Positions 8,104-17,379 are shown, numbered from the stretch's first letter. The stretch is 64,000 nucleotides of DNA from Arthrobacter sp. MYb23 (GCF_002979775.1 NZ_PCPR01000002.1:124001-188000); one strand, 5' to 3'. Numbers and translations: made by a program. Notes: a model not told the origin generated them from the letters alone.

Positions 8104-9096
8104 CTACTTCCCGAAAATTACGTCAGCGGGCAGCTTCACCGGCGCACTCAGGAATCCGAGGTCGGCAAGATTCTTGTTGGCGCGCTCGATGTCTTCAACG
8201 CGAACCTCTTCGGGCCAGTAATTCACGGCACCGGATTTGACGACGTCCAGCGGCGTCTTGGTGATCTCTGCGCTGAGCTGCTGCGCTTCATCAATGTGGC
8301 CGTTGGCGTAAGCGTTCGCCTTGTAGATGGCAGCCTTGAACCCCGCCAGCGCCTTCTCCTTGGACTTCACTGTGTTCGCCCCCGCTACCCACAGGCCAAT
8401 AGCGCCCTGTTCAAAAAACTCGACGCCGGGCGAGGCCAGGAGCCTGTTTCCTTCCGCGGCGGCCTTCGACGTAAACGGGGCGACGAGCGATGCTGCGTCC
8501 ACGCGACCGGAGTTCAGTGATTGGAGTGCAGACGAGGGATCCAGGACCATCCAGTTCACTTTGGCGGGATCGCCGCCGTCGTCCTTGACCAGTTTGCTGA
8601 CCGTGACCTCCAACTGTGCTTTACGCGCAGGGACGCTGACGCTCTTTCCTTCCAGGTCCTTGGGCCTGGTGATGGCCGAGGCCTGCTGCACCAGGAGTCC
8701 GGTGTCATCCACGCGGTTGAGGTCAGCGTCTTCGCTGGCACCGTCCTTGTAGCCGTCGGCCGCGGCGACGATCTTGAGCGGCACGTTCTGGCTCAGTGCA
8801 TTCAACAGCGGGATGGAGGGAGTGTAGGTGAGATCAATCTGGCCGCTCTGGGCAGCTGCAATGCCGGCAGGCGGGTTTGCAATGACAGACGTCTCGACGG
8901 TGAGACCCTGCTCCTTGAAATACCCCTTGTCAGCTGCAAGGCGGATAGCTGCGTCCGAGCCGATGCCGATGGTGCCCACCTTCAGGGTGGTGGTGCCGTC
9001 AGCAGCGGGGGCGGCCGCCGGGCCGGAACCGCCACCGCAGGCGGCCAAAGTCATGGACAAAACTGCGGCCAGGGCCAAGGGAATAGTGCGTCGCAT
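8104..9096 (-). CDS. ABC transporter substrate-binding lipoprotein (SsuA/NMT1-like)
   Basis: 330 residues. Residues 1-20 are a lipoprotein signal with lipobox L-A-A-C20, followed by a flexible Gly/Ser/Pro/Ala linker, so the mature protein is tethered outside the membrane. The body matches the NMT1/SsuA fold: LKVGTIGIGSDAAIRLAADKG, then KEQGLTVE and the GQIDLTYT hinge region. GGAG precedes the ATG. It captures the substrate for the two permeases downstream. Sequence alone cannot say whether this is a sulfonate, a sulfate ester or another anion. Confidence 0.9.
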   Translation of the reverse strand: MRRTIPLALAAVLSMTLAACGGGSGPAAAPAADGTTTLKVGTIGIGSDAAIRLAADKGYFKEQGLTVETSVIANPPAGIAAAQSGQIDLTYTPSIPLLNALSQNVPLKIVAAADGYKDGASEDADLNRVDDTGLLVQQASAITRPKDLEGKSVSVPARKAQLEVTVSKLVKDDGGDPAKVNWMVLDPSSALQSLNSGRVDAASLVAPFTSKAAAEGNRLLASPGVEFFEQGAIGLWVAGANTVKSKEKALAGFKAAIYKANAYANGHIDEAQQLSAEITKTPLDVVKSGAVNYWPEEVRVEDIERANKNLADLGFLSAPVKLPADVIFGK

Positions 9097-9155
9097 GGTG
9101 CTCCTTGAATCACGAATGGGTTGGAAGGGGAATGTTCTAGCTGGTTATGGGCGGA

Positions 9156-10853
9156 CTACGTTGATTGGTGGACTACGCGGCCACCGCTCAGGGTGAGCCT
9201 GACCTCTGTGTCGAGGAGCTTTTCAATGTCCTCGTCCACCGGCCAGGGGTTGGTCAACAGGCACAAATCTGCTGTCATGCCAAATGTCAAAGCACCTTTG
9301 AAGTGCTCCGCGTGGTCCTGCCAGGCTGCGTTGGTGGTCATGGCAGCCAAAGCCTGCAAGCCGGTAATACGCTCAGGGTCCCGCGGATTGCCCGGCTGGG
9401 AACGAGTGGCTCGTCGGACGGCTGCCACCACGGTGCGCCGCCAATCGCTACTGGTGACGGGAGCATCCGAGGCAAGGTTGACATGAACTCCGGCTCCCGC
9501 TGCTGACTTCAGGGGCTGGTGCCGGGAGAAACGCTCCTCACCAAGAACCTGGCGCATGATGTCGCCAGCCTCTTGGCGGATGAGGGGGTTGGTGCTGTAA
9601 CCAATGCCGTGGGAGGCCATGGTGTGCAGTGTCCCGTGATCACCGAAGGCGCCGTGGATGATGTAGTGGCGGTTCCCGGATGACGTCGGACGGCCCTCGG
9701 CACCGTCATCCGCTGCGATGATCGCTTCAACGGCTGCGGCGGTGGCCGCGTCCCCCGTGGCATGGACCCCTGCCTGCTGCCCGGCGTCGTTGATCAGCCC
9801 CAGGATTTTATGCAGCTCCGCAACCCGCTGGGCGTCGGTGGCCCCTTGGATCACCAAGCTGCCGTGCGTACAGGCCTTGCCATACGGCTCACTCATCCAC
9901 GCGGTGCCGCTGCGCGGAATGCCATCGGCGAAGATCTTGACGCCCGCGATCCGCAACTGCTCCGGATTGATACCGCGGTTCAGGTAGGTAGCAGCCAGTC
10001 CGCTGCGCAGGCCTGCACTAACCGCATCGGCGTTGGCTCCCCCGGTTCCCGCGAAGAGCATCAGGACGTTGACCCTGAGCGTCAGTTCGTTCGCCTCGGC
10101 GAGGTCGCCCAGCAACTCCAGTGCCGCCGTCGAACCTGCACCATCCATGAGTCCCGCACTTGCCGGACCCAGGCCAGGATCGGTGAGGGAAGTGATACCC
10201 AGCCCATGGAGGTGCGCCTGCAAGGCAAGCAGAGCCGGCCGCAGAGTGGATCCCGGCACCGGCGGCATGGCCCGCGAAAGAAGTTCCATGGCCCCGTCCT
10301 GGAGCAGGCCTGTGGGGCTGCCGTCGGAAGTCCTCGCCACAACGCCCCCGTGCACGTCCGGTGTTGCGGCGTCAATTCCGGCCCTTCTCAGGGCTTCCCC
10401 GTTAGCCAACAACTGGTGCCCTGTGCTGTCGAACGCCACCACGGGCGTGTCCGGCCGGACTTCGTGCAGGAATCCCTGCGCCGGGCCCAGCAGGGCTTCG
10501 TCCCAGCCATGGGCACGCACCCAGCCGTCTTCCCCCGCCGGCGCTGACTCCACGACGTCGACGACGGCCGCCCAGTCAGGCGCCACGGCCGGTTCCAGGC
10601 GCACATAGCCAAAGGCGGCCATGGCAGCCGACACGAAATGCAGGTGGGCATCGTTGATGCCTGGAATGACAGCACCACCCGCGGCATCGATGACGTGCGT
10701 GGCGGTGCCGATCAATTGGCTTACGTCGTTGTAGCCCAGCGCGGCGACGCGGCCGCCCTTGACGGCGATGGCATCGCTCACGTGATGAGGTGCCGCCGGG
10801 TCCATGGTGTGGACCGAAGCATTCATGATCACCAGATCAGCGAAATCTTCCAT
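9156..10853 (-). CDS. Amidohydrolase family protein (YtcJ-like)
   Basis: 565 residues, the usual length for amidohydrolase_3/YtcJ proteins. The N-terminal beta domain leads to PGINDAHLHF (about 69-78), giving the HxH metal pair. VKIFADG near 305, a histidine strand HATGDAATAAAVEA near 365 and ASDAPVTSSDW near 465 complete the metal site. Members hydrolyse amide or similar C-N bonds with one or two metal ions in the cytoplasm. As the first gene of the putative import operon, it may act on the substrate before or after the sulfatase. The true substrate is unknown. Confidence 0.85.
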   Translation of the reverse strand: MEDFADLVIMNASVHTMDPAAPHHVSDAIAVKGGRVAALGYNDVSQLIGTATHVIDAAGGAVIPGINDAHLHFVSAAMAAFGYVRLEPAVAPDWAAVVDVVESAPAGEDGWVRAHGWDEALLGPAQGFLHEVRPDTPVVAFDSTGHQLLANGEALRRAGIDAATPDVHGGVVARTSDGSPTGLLQDGAMELLSRAMPPVPGSTLRPALLALQAHLHGLGITSLTDPGLGPASAGLMDGAGSTAALELLGDLAEANELTLRVNVLMLFAGTGGANADAVSAGLRSGLAATYLNRGINPEQLRIAGVKIFADGIPRSGTAWMSEPYGKACTHGSLVIQGATDAQRVAELHKILGLINDAGQQAGVHATGDAATAAAVEAIIAADDGAEGRPTSSGNRHYIIHGAFGDHGTLHTMASHGIGYSTNPLIRQEAGDIMRQVLGEERFSRHQPLKSAAGAGVHVNLASDAPVTSSDWRRTVVAAVRRATRSQPGNPRDPERITGLQALAAMTTNAAWQDHAEHFKGALTFGMTADLCLLTNPWPVDEDIEKLLDTEVRLTLSGGRVVHQST

Positions 10854-11058
10854 CAGTTCTCCTCAGTTCACCGCATCTGAATGTGATGCAGACAACGTTC
10901 CTGAAAGAAGTATGTCGCTTGACTGGGTCACTTGACTAGGTTTTGGCGTAAAATTTCTTTCGGAGGACTTTTTCACCTCCCCGGCACGGCCAAAACGACG
11001 TCACGGCGGATACCGCCTACGATCGTTGAGACCGCCTGAAAGAGAAGAAGGTGCATGG
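10854..11058. promoter_or_regulatory. Divergent control region, amidohydrolase operon / TetR gene
   Basis: 205 bp between two divergent genes. It contains a direct repeat of CTTGACT (10919 and 10932), a 9-bp imperfect inverted repeat (10901-10909 with 10955-10963), a short palindrome GGCGGATACCGCC (11005-11017) and ACGATCGT (11019-11026). The last two lie close to the TetR start and are reasonable operator candidates. TTGACT could serve as a -35 element, but no well-spaced -10 was found, so promoters are not assigned. Confidence 0.4.
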
Positions 11059-11664
11059 ATGGCCAGGGTTCCCGCTGAGGAAAGGCGGCTGCAGTTCGTT
11101 GAAGCCGCTGCAAGGGTGATCGCCCAGGACGGCCTCGCCTCTGCAACCACGCGACGAATCGCCAGTGAAGCCGAAGCCCCGCTTGCGGCACTGCACTACT
11201 GTTTCCGGAGCAAGGACGAACTCCTGGAAGAGGTCTACAACTTCCTCAGCAGGGACTACGCCAAGGCACTGGAGCCTGTGGCCGACCCTGGAATGGGATT
11301 GCGCCACATGGTGGGCGCCCATGCCAGACGCATCTGGAGCCGCATGCTGGAAAACCCGCATGAGCAGGTCACCACCTTCGAGCTGTTGCTTCGGCGCTTC
11401 CGCGTAGAGGCCGAGGACCAGCCACAGGCCTTGCTCATGAACCGTTCCATGTACGACGGCTGGGTTAACTCAACGCTGGAGCTGTTCCGTTCGGCCGCAG
11501 AAGCCGCCGGAGAACCTGTCCCCGCCAACCTGGAGGACATCACGCGCTTGTTCATTTCCGGGATCGACGGCATCAGCATGCAACATTTGGCCGACCCCGA
11601 CGACGAACGGTCCCTCCGGCTGGTGGAACTCATGGCCTCATCCCTCGCCGGGGCGCTCCACTAA
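11059..11664 (+). CDS. TetR-family transcriptional regulator
   Basis: 201 residues from the ATG at 11059, with AGAAGAAGG upstream. The N-terminal helix-turn-helix runs through about residues 8-52 (AARVIAQDGLASATTRRIA, then CFRSKDELLEEVYNFL). The remaining all-alpha region is the ligand-binding and dimer domain. It is divergent from the amidohydrolase-ABC-sulfatase operon, which it probably represses until a substrate or product binds. Its stop overlaps the MFS gene stop by three bases on the other strand. Confidence 0.9.
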   Translation: MARVPAEERRLQFVEAAARVIAQDGLASATTRRIASEAEAPLAALHYCFRSKDELLEEVYNFLSRDYAKALEPVADPGMGLRHMVGAHARRIWSRMLENPHEQVTTFELLLRRFRVEAEDQPQALLMNRSMYDGWVNSTLELFRSAAEAAGEPVPANLEDITRLFISGIDGISMQHLADPDDERSLRLVELMASSLAGALH

Positions 11665-13076
11665 GCCTGAGGCTGGCGCTTCATCACCAACCACGTGAGA
11701 ACACCCAGCAGCAGAAGGCCGGCTGCAGCGGCCACCGAAACGACGAAGGCCGCCCCCGGGCCCTGCGTTTGCGCCAATTGCCCGGCCAGGTAGGAGCCCA
11801 AAGCCGTTCCAGCCACGATTCCGCTGGCCAGCGCCGTCATCACTGTGGCCATGCGACCGGCCGGAGCCACCACGCCACCGATGCTGAAAACAGTGACCAT
11901 GACCGGCCCCACAGGGACGCCCAGTATCAGCAAGACAAAGATCATGGGCCAAATACCTGCAGGGAGAAACAGCAGGAGGGACAAAACAGACATGGCCAGT
12001 GCCGCGACAACCCAACGGGAAGCCAAGCTGAACCGTTGAGGCCAAAACGCTACGGACAGCGCTGCAACAGCGGAACTGAGACCCATCACCGCATACAGAA
12101 GTCCGGCGATCTCAGCTGAGGCGTACTGCGCCGAGAAGGCACTCAACGCGTTCTGCGTCGCCCCGAAAAAGGTACCCATGCAAACCATGGCAACCACCGG
12201 AACAGCCACCACGGCGCCGGCCCATCGCTTGCGCTGCTGCGGAGCCACCTGGGTGGATTGCGCCCCGGGAGATTGCTGTCCCTGAGAAGTTTCCTGGCCT
12301 TGAGAAGTTTCCTGGCCCTTGGGAGGCACGACGCCGGCACGCGGCTTCCGGGGTGCCGGTACCACCGCATGCTGGCTGGGGTGGACCGCAAAGGCAGGAA
12401 CCAGGGTGATGGTCATGACGGCTGCCAAAGCGAGAGGCAACCAGGGTGCCACCATGCTGGCCAAGACGCCCACCAACGCAGGGCCCAGCACGAAGGTGAC
12501 CTCGTCTGCGGTGCCCTCATAGGACAGTGCGGTATCCAGGTCAGCCCGGTTGGCTGCGACACTTCTTCCACCGTTGGCTGCAGAAGGGGACAAATTGCGG
12601 GTGGTCAGCGCCATCCACCGCACACGGGCCATGGGACCCACCTGCGGACAACTGGCTCCCGCGAGGAAAGCTGCAATGAGGACACCCACCGCGTCGCCCA
12701 CGGAACCATAGCCGGACGTGAGGTAGGCCGCGGCGAGGAGCCCGGCTACGGCAAGGGTATTGATGACCGCTGCCACAAGGAGCACAATCCGTTGCCCGGC
12801 CCTGTCGGCCAAAGAGCCCAGTACCGGAGCACCCAACGCCGAGCCGATGCCCACCGCTCCGGCCGCCATGCCGCCGATTGCGTACGACTGGCTGACGGCT
12901 GTAATGAGGGTCAGGGTCCCCACGGTCAGCATGGCCAAGGGAAGCCTGGCAAAGAGCCCCAAGGGCAGGAAACCAGGTCCCGCCAATTCAGGAAGCCGCG
13001 CGAATCGGCCCGGCAGGCGTGAGGGGCGTGCGGGAGCCGATGATAAAGACTGTGAAGCTACAGAGGTTTTTTCCAT
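11661..13076 (-). CDS. MFS transporter, probable drug or metabolite efflux
   Basis: 471 residues with about twelve transmembrane segments in two halves. The loop between TM2 and TM3 has GSLADRAGQRIV, the MFS motif A equivalent. A central linker (about residues 220-285) is hydrophilic and contains a GQETSQ duplication produced by an 18-bp tandem repeat at 12283-12318. The ATG at 13076 has only a weak ribosome site, and a structured leader precedes it. The gene lies 86 bases after sbcC on the same strand. The substrate is unknown; efflux is inferred from family and leader. Confidence 0.87.
   Translation of the reverse strand: MEKTSVASQSLSSAPARPSRLPGRFARLPELAGPGFLPLGLFARLPLAMLTVGTLTLITAVSQSYAIGGMAAGAVGIGSALGAPVLGSLADRAGQRIVLLVAAVINTLAVAGLLAAAYLTSGYGSVGDAVGVLIAAFLAGASCPQVGPMARVRWMALTTRNLSPSAANGGRSVAANRADLDTALSYEGTADEVTFVLGPALVGVLASMVAPWLPLALAAVMTITLVPAFAVHPSQHAVVPAPRKPRAGVVPPKGQETSQGQETSQGQQSPGAQSTQVAPQQRKRWAGAVVAVPVVAMVCMGTFFGATQNALSAFSAQYASAEIAGLLYAVMGLSSAVAALSVAFWPQRFSLASRWVVAALAMSVLSLLLFLPAGIWPMIFVLLILGVPVGPVMVTVFSIGGVVAPAGRMATVMTALASGIVAGTALGSYLAGQLAQTQGPGAAFVVSVAAAAGLLLLGVLTWLVMKRQPQA
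12283..12318 (-). repeat. 18-bp tandem duplication inside the MFS linker
   Basis: Two 18-bp units (12283-12300 and 12301-12318) differ at only the last base and add six residues in frame to the central cytoplasmic loop. This is a local slippage product in a region with little constraint. Confidence 0.8.
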
Positions 13077-13080
13077 TAAT

Positions 13081-13133
13081 CCGGGTTCGCTAAAGAATGC
13101 GCATCGTCCCTCCTCCCGATGCGCGCGACCCGG
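13081..13133 (-). promoter_or_regulatory. Structured leader of the MFS gene, possible translational attenuator
   Basis: In the MFS transcript an inner perfect 8-bp stem (13099-13106 with 13117-13124) encloses the loop GGAGGAGGGA. An outer stem adds CCGGGT/ACCCGG plus three more pairs (13081-13090 with 13123-13133). The loop is a strong Shine-Dalgarno sequence for a 4-codon ORF that starts in the stem. A possible -10 TAGACT lies at 13156-13151. This resembles leader attenuators of resistance genes in layout only. Confidence 0.45.
13090..13104 (-). CDS. Putative 4-residue leader peptide (Met-Arg-Ile-Leu)
   Basis: ATG CGC ATT CTT TAG, preceded four to seven bases upstream by GGAGGAGGG, which is far stronger than the ribosome site of the MFS gene itself. 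The stop lies 13 bases before the MFS ATG. The start codon sits in the 3' arm of the inner hairpin. Translation or stalling here could open or close the region and set MFS expression. It may also be a chance ORF; the ribosome site is the main evidence. Confidence 0.35.
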   Translation of the reverse strand: MRIL

Positions 13134-13162
13134 TGTAACGGGTTAAGTCTATCGGATGCGAC

Positions 13163-16100
13163 TTAGACCGGAAGAGCTTCGGCAATCCGCACGCTGGATC
13201 CGTTTCTGCCCTTAACCACCTGAAGCTGGCTGGTGATCCGTTGCTTCATTTCCGCGACGTGACTGACAAGGCCAACCACCCGGCCGCCGTCACGAAGTCC
13301 TTCCAGTGCGTCCATCACTTGCTCCAGTGATTGCTCATCCAGGCTGCCGAAGCCTTCGTCAACAAACAGTGTCTCGATATCCACGCCGCCGGCCTCCTGC
13401 TGGACCACGTCGGCGAGGCCCAGTGCCAAGGACAACGAGGCCATGAAGGATTCACCGCCAGATAGCGTGGACGTATCCCGCCGCTGGCCGGTCCACTCGT
13501 CCACGACTTCGAGACCAAGGCCCGACTTTGCACCTCTGGCAGCCTTGGCGTCCGTATGTTGCAAGGTGTACCTGCCATCGCTCATGGCCACGAGCCGCTC
13601 GGAGGCGGCAAGGGCCACCTGTTCCAGCCTTGCTGCCAGGACGTAGGTGTTCAGGCTCATCCGGTAGTTGTTATCGCCCGATCCCCGCACGGTATCGGCC
13701 AGTTCAGCCAGCATATGTGCCCGGCTCAGAGGTTCCCTTCCCTCTTGCGCCAGAGTCCGGTACTCCTTCCCCAGCCGGGCAACAGCATCCGCCGACTTTC
13801 CAGCCAGGCCGGCTGACAATGCCTTCGCCCGCGCATCATCCGCGGCGGTGGAAGCAAGAAGCCTCGATTCGGCAAGTTCGGCCTCGGTCAAGGGTAGTTC
13901 GCCAATGCTGGCTTCCTTTGCCGCAAGGACCAGGTCCTCAGCGGCAAACAGTTCATCCACGCGGGACGATTCGGCGTCGAAATCAGCGAGGTCTTTCTCA
14001 AGGCCCACAACATCGGCCGGCGGCAGGATTTCCCGGCGGGCTTCGTCGCCCGATGCGAAACCGGATTCCGAAAGGGCCTTTTCCAGTGAGGCGGCGGCGT
14101 CCACGCCGGCCTGTTTTGCCTGGTCCAGTTCCCGGTCTGCATCAACGGCCGCTTGCAGAAGCCCGCGCTCAGCCATGAGGGCTTCCAACTTCCCGCGAAG
14201 GCTGGGGAAGCCTTCCCTCAAGCCAGCGAGTTCTGCTTCCAAGGCAGCACATTGCTCCTGCAGCAGGTGCACAGCCGATGACGCTTGGGCCGCTGCGCTG
14301 ACGGACTCAGCGTGCTCTTGCTGCACCAGGGCAATCTGCTTGCTGAGGGCCCCGTGCCGAGCACGAAGCTTTTCCAGCTCCACTGCCGCCTGACGGGCCG
14401 CCGAGGCAGCATCCCGGGCGGATGCCCGCTTTGACTCTGCTTCAGCAGCATCAACTGAGCCACCCCGGGCAACCAGTCCGGCGAGCACCTGCGCCGCAGA
14501 GGAAACCTGCTCGGCGAGGAGCCCCAAGACTTTTTCACTGGCCTCAAACCGTTCCTTTGTGTCTTCCTCTTCCTGGGCGAGGGACAGTGCTGTTTGCACG
14601 GCTTCGGCGGGGTTGGGATGCTCTTCGCTTCCGCACACGGCGCACGGCTTTCCGCTCTCCAACGCCGCTGCCAGCTCCCCTGCTGCGTTGGCCAGACGCA
14701 GCTCACGGACATCAAGCCACTTCTGCCGCAGGTCTTGGGACGAGGTCCTGGCCTGGAGATGTCTCCGGGTAATCTCGTCCAACTCATGGGTGGCAGTTGC
14801 GTGAAGGGCCACAATCCCCACCAACTCGTCAGCATCAGCAGCCGCCCGTTCCAGTTCTGCGAGTTGATCAGCCACAGGCACATGCGGCAGGATCTCTGAC
14901 TCCACAGTGGACACGTCAAGGCGCAGCTGTTCCAATACGGCGGCCGAAGCCTGGGCAGCTGCCTGATGTTCAGCGACTTCACCGTTTACGGTTGCCAGCC
15001 GTGCCGTGATCACCTCCAAGCGCTGCTCATCGGACAGCCGGGCCTCAAGGACTGCGCAGCCGGCCTTGACGGTTTCCAGCGCGACATCCGCAGTGGCAGC
15101 ATCCAAGCCCACAGCCTCAAGCTTCCCGCGGATCACGGAAGCCCGGGCTATGGCGGTTTGGAGTTTGCGTGCTGCCGAATCGACTGCTTCCAGTTGGCCG
15201 CTGAGAACGGCGGCCCGCCAGTGCTTTCCGAGCATCTCCTTGTTCTCCAGTGCCCGCGGCGCTGCCAGTTCAAGGAGCACCCGCCGCTGCATCGCGGCGC
15301 CGAGCCGCCCGTGCCTGAGCGACCTCTCCTGGGCCTCTTGGAACTCTTCCAGAAGTCGGGTGGACAGAGACGCTGCCTCAGCTGCCTCGTCCTCCCGGCG
15401 CTTCCCTTCAGCCCGGACCTCTGCCTCTACAGCGGCCAGCCAGGCCTCTGGGTCCTGTCCCGGTTCCGTCCTGGCGGCCGGAGTGGCATCGGCTGAGGTG
15501 TCAGCCGTGTGAAGATCCACTGCGTCACGCTCCGAGGCAACCCGGTCCAGCAGCAGTTTGAGCTCTGAGGTGTTCTCCTGCACAGCACGGGTAGCTTCAG
15601 CGGATTGTTGAAGAAGCTGGCGTTCCACCGTTTCAAATCGTTGGGTCCCGAACAATTTCTGGAGGAGATCCAGGCGTTCATTGGCCTTGGACCTCAAGAA
15701 CGCCGCGAAGTCGCCCTGGGGCAGCATCACCACACGGGTAAACTGCTCGCGGTCCATTCCAAGGATGTCCGAGAGCTCCGCACCTACCTCATCATTCCTG
15801 GAAGACTTCTCCTCCCAGCTCCCGGCCACGCGTTCCCTGAGGAGCGTCTTGGCCTGCTGGGTGGTGAATCCATGGCGACCGCGGGCGCTCGGCCGGTCCC
15901 ACGCCGGGGATCGCGTCACTTCAAAACGGCGGCCACGCGCGGAAAACTCGCAGACCACGCGCGGCTCCGCGCCGGGCGCGGCATGATCGCTTCGTAGCCG
16001 TTTCCCCTCTTGGCGGGTGCCGGGAACGGACCCGTACAGGGCAAAACAGATGGCGTCCAGAATGCTGGTCTTGCCGGCTCCCGTGGCGCCGTTGAGGAGG

Positions 16101-16192
16101 AAAAGGCCCTGGGCGCTTAAATGGTCGAAGTCAATGTGCTGTGGTGCTGCAAACGGGCCGAAAGCCTCAATGTCCAAACGATGAATTCTCAC
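13163..16192 (-). CDS. sbcC: Nuclease SbcCD subunit C (Rad50-like ATPase)
   Basis: 1009 residues, normal for SbcC. Walker A is GATGAGKTS (35-43). Long coiled-coil arms flank a CAVCG zinc hook near residue 517 that joins two molecules. The ABC signature LSGGES is near 910 and Walker B LFVDEGFGSLDE near 940. With SbcD it forms an ATP-driven nuclease that opens hairpins and processes double-strand ends. The start overlaps the sbcD stop as ATGA, so the pair is translated together. Numerous Ala/Glu-rich heptads fill the arms as expected. Confidence 0.95.
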   Translation of the reverse strand: MRIHRLDIEAFGPFAAPQHIDFDHLSAQGLFLLNGATGAGKTSILDAICFALYGSVPGTRQEGKRLRSDHAAPGAEPRVVCEFSARGRRFEVTRSPAWDRPSARGRHGFTTQQAKTLLRERVAGSWEEKSSRNDEVGAELSDILGMDREQFTRVVMLPQGDFAAFLRSKANERLDLLQKLFGTQRFETVERQLLQQSAEATRAVQENTSELKLLLDRVASERDAVDLHTADTSADATPAARTEPGQDPEAWLAAVEAEVRAEGKRREDEAAEAASLSTRLLEEFQEAQERSLRHGRLGAAMQRRVLLELAAPRALENKEMLGKHWRAAVLSGQLEAVDSAARKLQTAIARASVIRGKLEAVGLDAATADVALETVKAGCAVLEARLSDEQRLEVITARLATVNGEVAEHQAAAQASAAVLEQLRLDVSTVESEILPHVPVADQLAELERAAADADELVGIVALHATATHELDEITRRHLQARTSSQDLRQKWLDVRELRLANAAGELAAALESGKPCAVCGSEEHPNPAEAVQTALSLAQEEEDTKERFEASEKVLGLLAEQVSSAAQVLAGLVARGGSVDAAEAESKRASARDAASAARQAAVELEKLRARHGALSKQIALVQQEHAESVSAAAQASSAVHLLQEQCAALEAELAGLREGFPSLRGKLEALMAERGLLQAAVDADRELDQAKQAGVDAAASLEKALSESGFASGDEARREILPPADVVGLEKDLADFDAESSRVDELFAAEDLVLAAKEASIGELPLTEAELAESRLLASTAADDARAKALSAGLAGKSADAVARLGKEYRTLAQEGREPLSRAHMLAELADTVRGSGDNNYRMSLNTYVLAARLEQVALAASERLVAMSDGRYTLQHTDAKAARGAKSGLGLEVVDEWTGQRRDTSTLSGGESFMASLSLALGLADVVQQEAGGVDIETLFVDEGFGSLDEQSLEQVMDALEGLRDGGRVVGLVSHVAEMKQRITSQLQVVKGRNGSSVRIAEALPV

Positions 16193-17379
16193 AGCCCGGC
16201 CTCCTGCACCCGGACTGCTTCAAGTGCGTCGCGCAGTGCGGCTTCTTCAGCATCATTGGCGCTTCGGTCCCTGACATGTTCCAGGAAACCGCAGCAGACG
16301 CCCAGGTCATCTTGTGCCGCCGCGAGGCGGTTGCTGTAACTGGTGGACGTCCGCACTTCCCCACCTTGGGGATCAAAGGAGAGAACCAGGGTGTCCGGGA
16401 ACCGGGCCCGGACCCTTTCCATGGCCTGAGCAGGACGTTGCGCGTCAGTGAGGGTTACCTGGCAATAGGCGTTCTCTGCCCACGCGTGCTCTTCGCCGCC
16501 CAGCAATTCCTCCAGCGTCCCGCGCAATGTGGCCAACGCTTTGGGGGCATCCCACAGAACTTCCTCAACTGCGACCACGCCGTCGGCGTCAAGATCCACC
16601 AGCCAGGCACCCTTATGATGTTTGGCTTCCGAGAATGAATAAGCCAAGGGAGAACCGGAATAGCGGACATTGGGTGCCAGCTCCTGCCGCCCGTGGAGGT
16701 GACCCAGTGCGGTGTAGGAGAAGTCTTCGAAGAGATCCAGTGGAACCGCACCCAGGCCACCGATGCTCAGATCCCGCTCGCTCTCTGAAGTAATGCCGCC
16801 ACTGGCGAAGGTATGCGCAAGGACTACCGGATACACGGGTCCTGATGCGCGGCGCTTCTCAACATCACTCCGGATCCGCTCCACCGCTGCCAAGGTGACA
16901 TCAAAATGGTTGGCGTTCTCAGCGCCCAACCGTTCCGCGACGAGCCGGGGTTCAAGATAGGGGATGCCGTAGATAGCCACCTGGCCGTTCCCTGCGCGGT
17001 CCCCGCCGTGTCCGTCGGTTTCCAGGGGAAACAGCACTGGTACGTCAAGTTCCTCCACCTGCGTCCTGAGGTGGACTCCCCCGCGCTCCAGCAAACGGGA
17101 AGCAAAGCCCAACCTGATCGCGGAGTCGTGGTTGCCACTGGTCAAGACCACGCCAGCCCCTGCCTGCGTGATCCGCACCAGAGCGTCATCGAGGAGCTTG
17201 ACCACATCCAGTCCCGGCAAAGCGCGATCGTAGACGTCTCCGGCTATCAGCACGACATCAACGGATTTCGATTCCACCAGCGCTACCAGCTGGTCCACGA
17301 AGTCTCGTTGGGCATCAAGCATGCCAACGCCGTGGAATGACCGGCCAAGATGCCAATCGGAAGTGTGAAGTAACCGCAT
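16189..17379 (-). CDS. sbcD: Nuclease SbcCD subunit D (Mre11-like exonuclease)
   Basis: 396 residues. The calcineurin-like phosphoesterase motifs appear in order: HTSDWHLG (5-12), GDVYDR (47-52), GNHDS (about 82-86), a central AHTF histidine (near 188) and LGHLHG (near 223). These bind two manganese ions for exo- and endonuclease action. The C-terminal part holds the SbcC-binding region. It is the first gene of the sbcDC pair, with an aquaporin gene upstream on the same strand. Confidence 0.95.
   Translation of the reverse strand: MRLLHTSDWHLGRSFHGVGMLDAQRDFVDQLVALVESKSVDVVLIAGDVYDRALPGLDVVKLLDDALVRITQAGAGVVLTSGNHDSAIRLGFASRLLERGGVHLRTQVEELDVPVLFPLETDGHGGDRAGNGQVAIYGIPYLEPRLVAERLGAENANHFDVTLAAVERIRSDVEKRRASGPVYPVVLAHTFASGGITSESERDLSIGGLGAVPLDLFEDFSYTALGHLHGRQELAPNVRYSGSPLAYSFSEAKHHKGAWLVDLDADGVVAVEEVLWDAPKALATLRGTLEELLGGEEHAWAENAYCQVTLTDAQRPAQAMERVRARFPDTLVLSFDPQGGEVRTSTSYSNRLAAAQDDLGVCCGFLEHVRDRSANDAEEAALRDALEAVRVQEAGL

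Noticed and set aside
12258-13022. 254-codon open frame antisense to the MFS gene
   Set aside because: His/Gly/Arg-rich translation typical of antisense frames; no membrane or enzyme signature.
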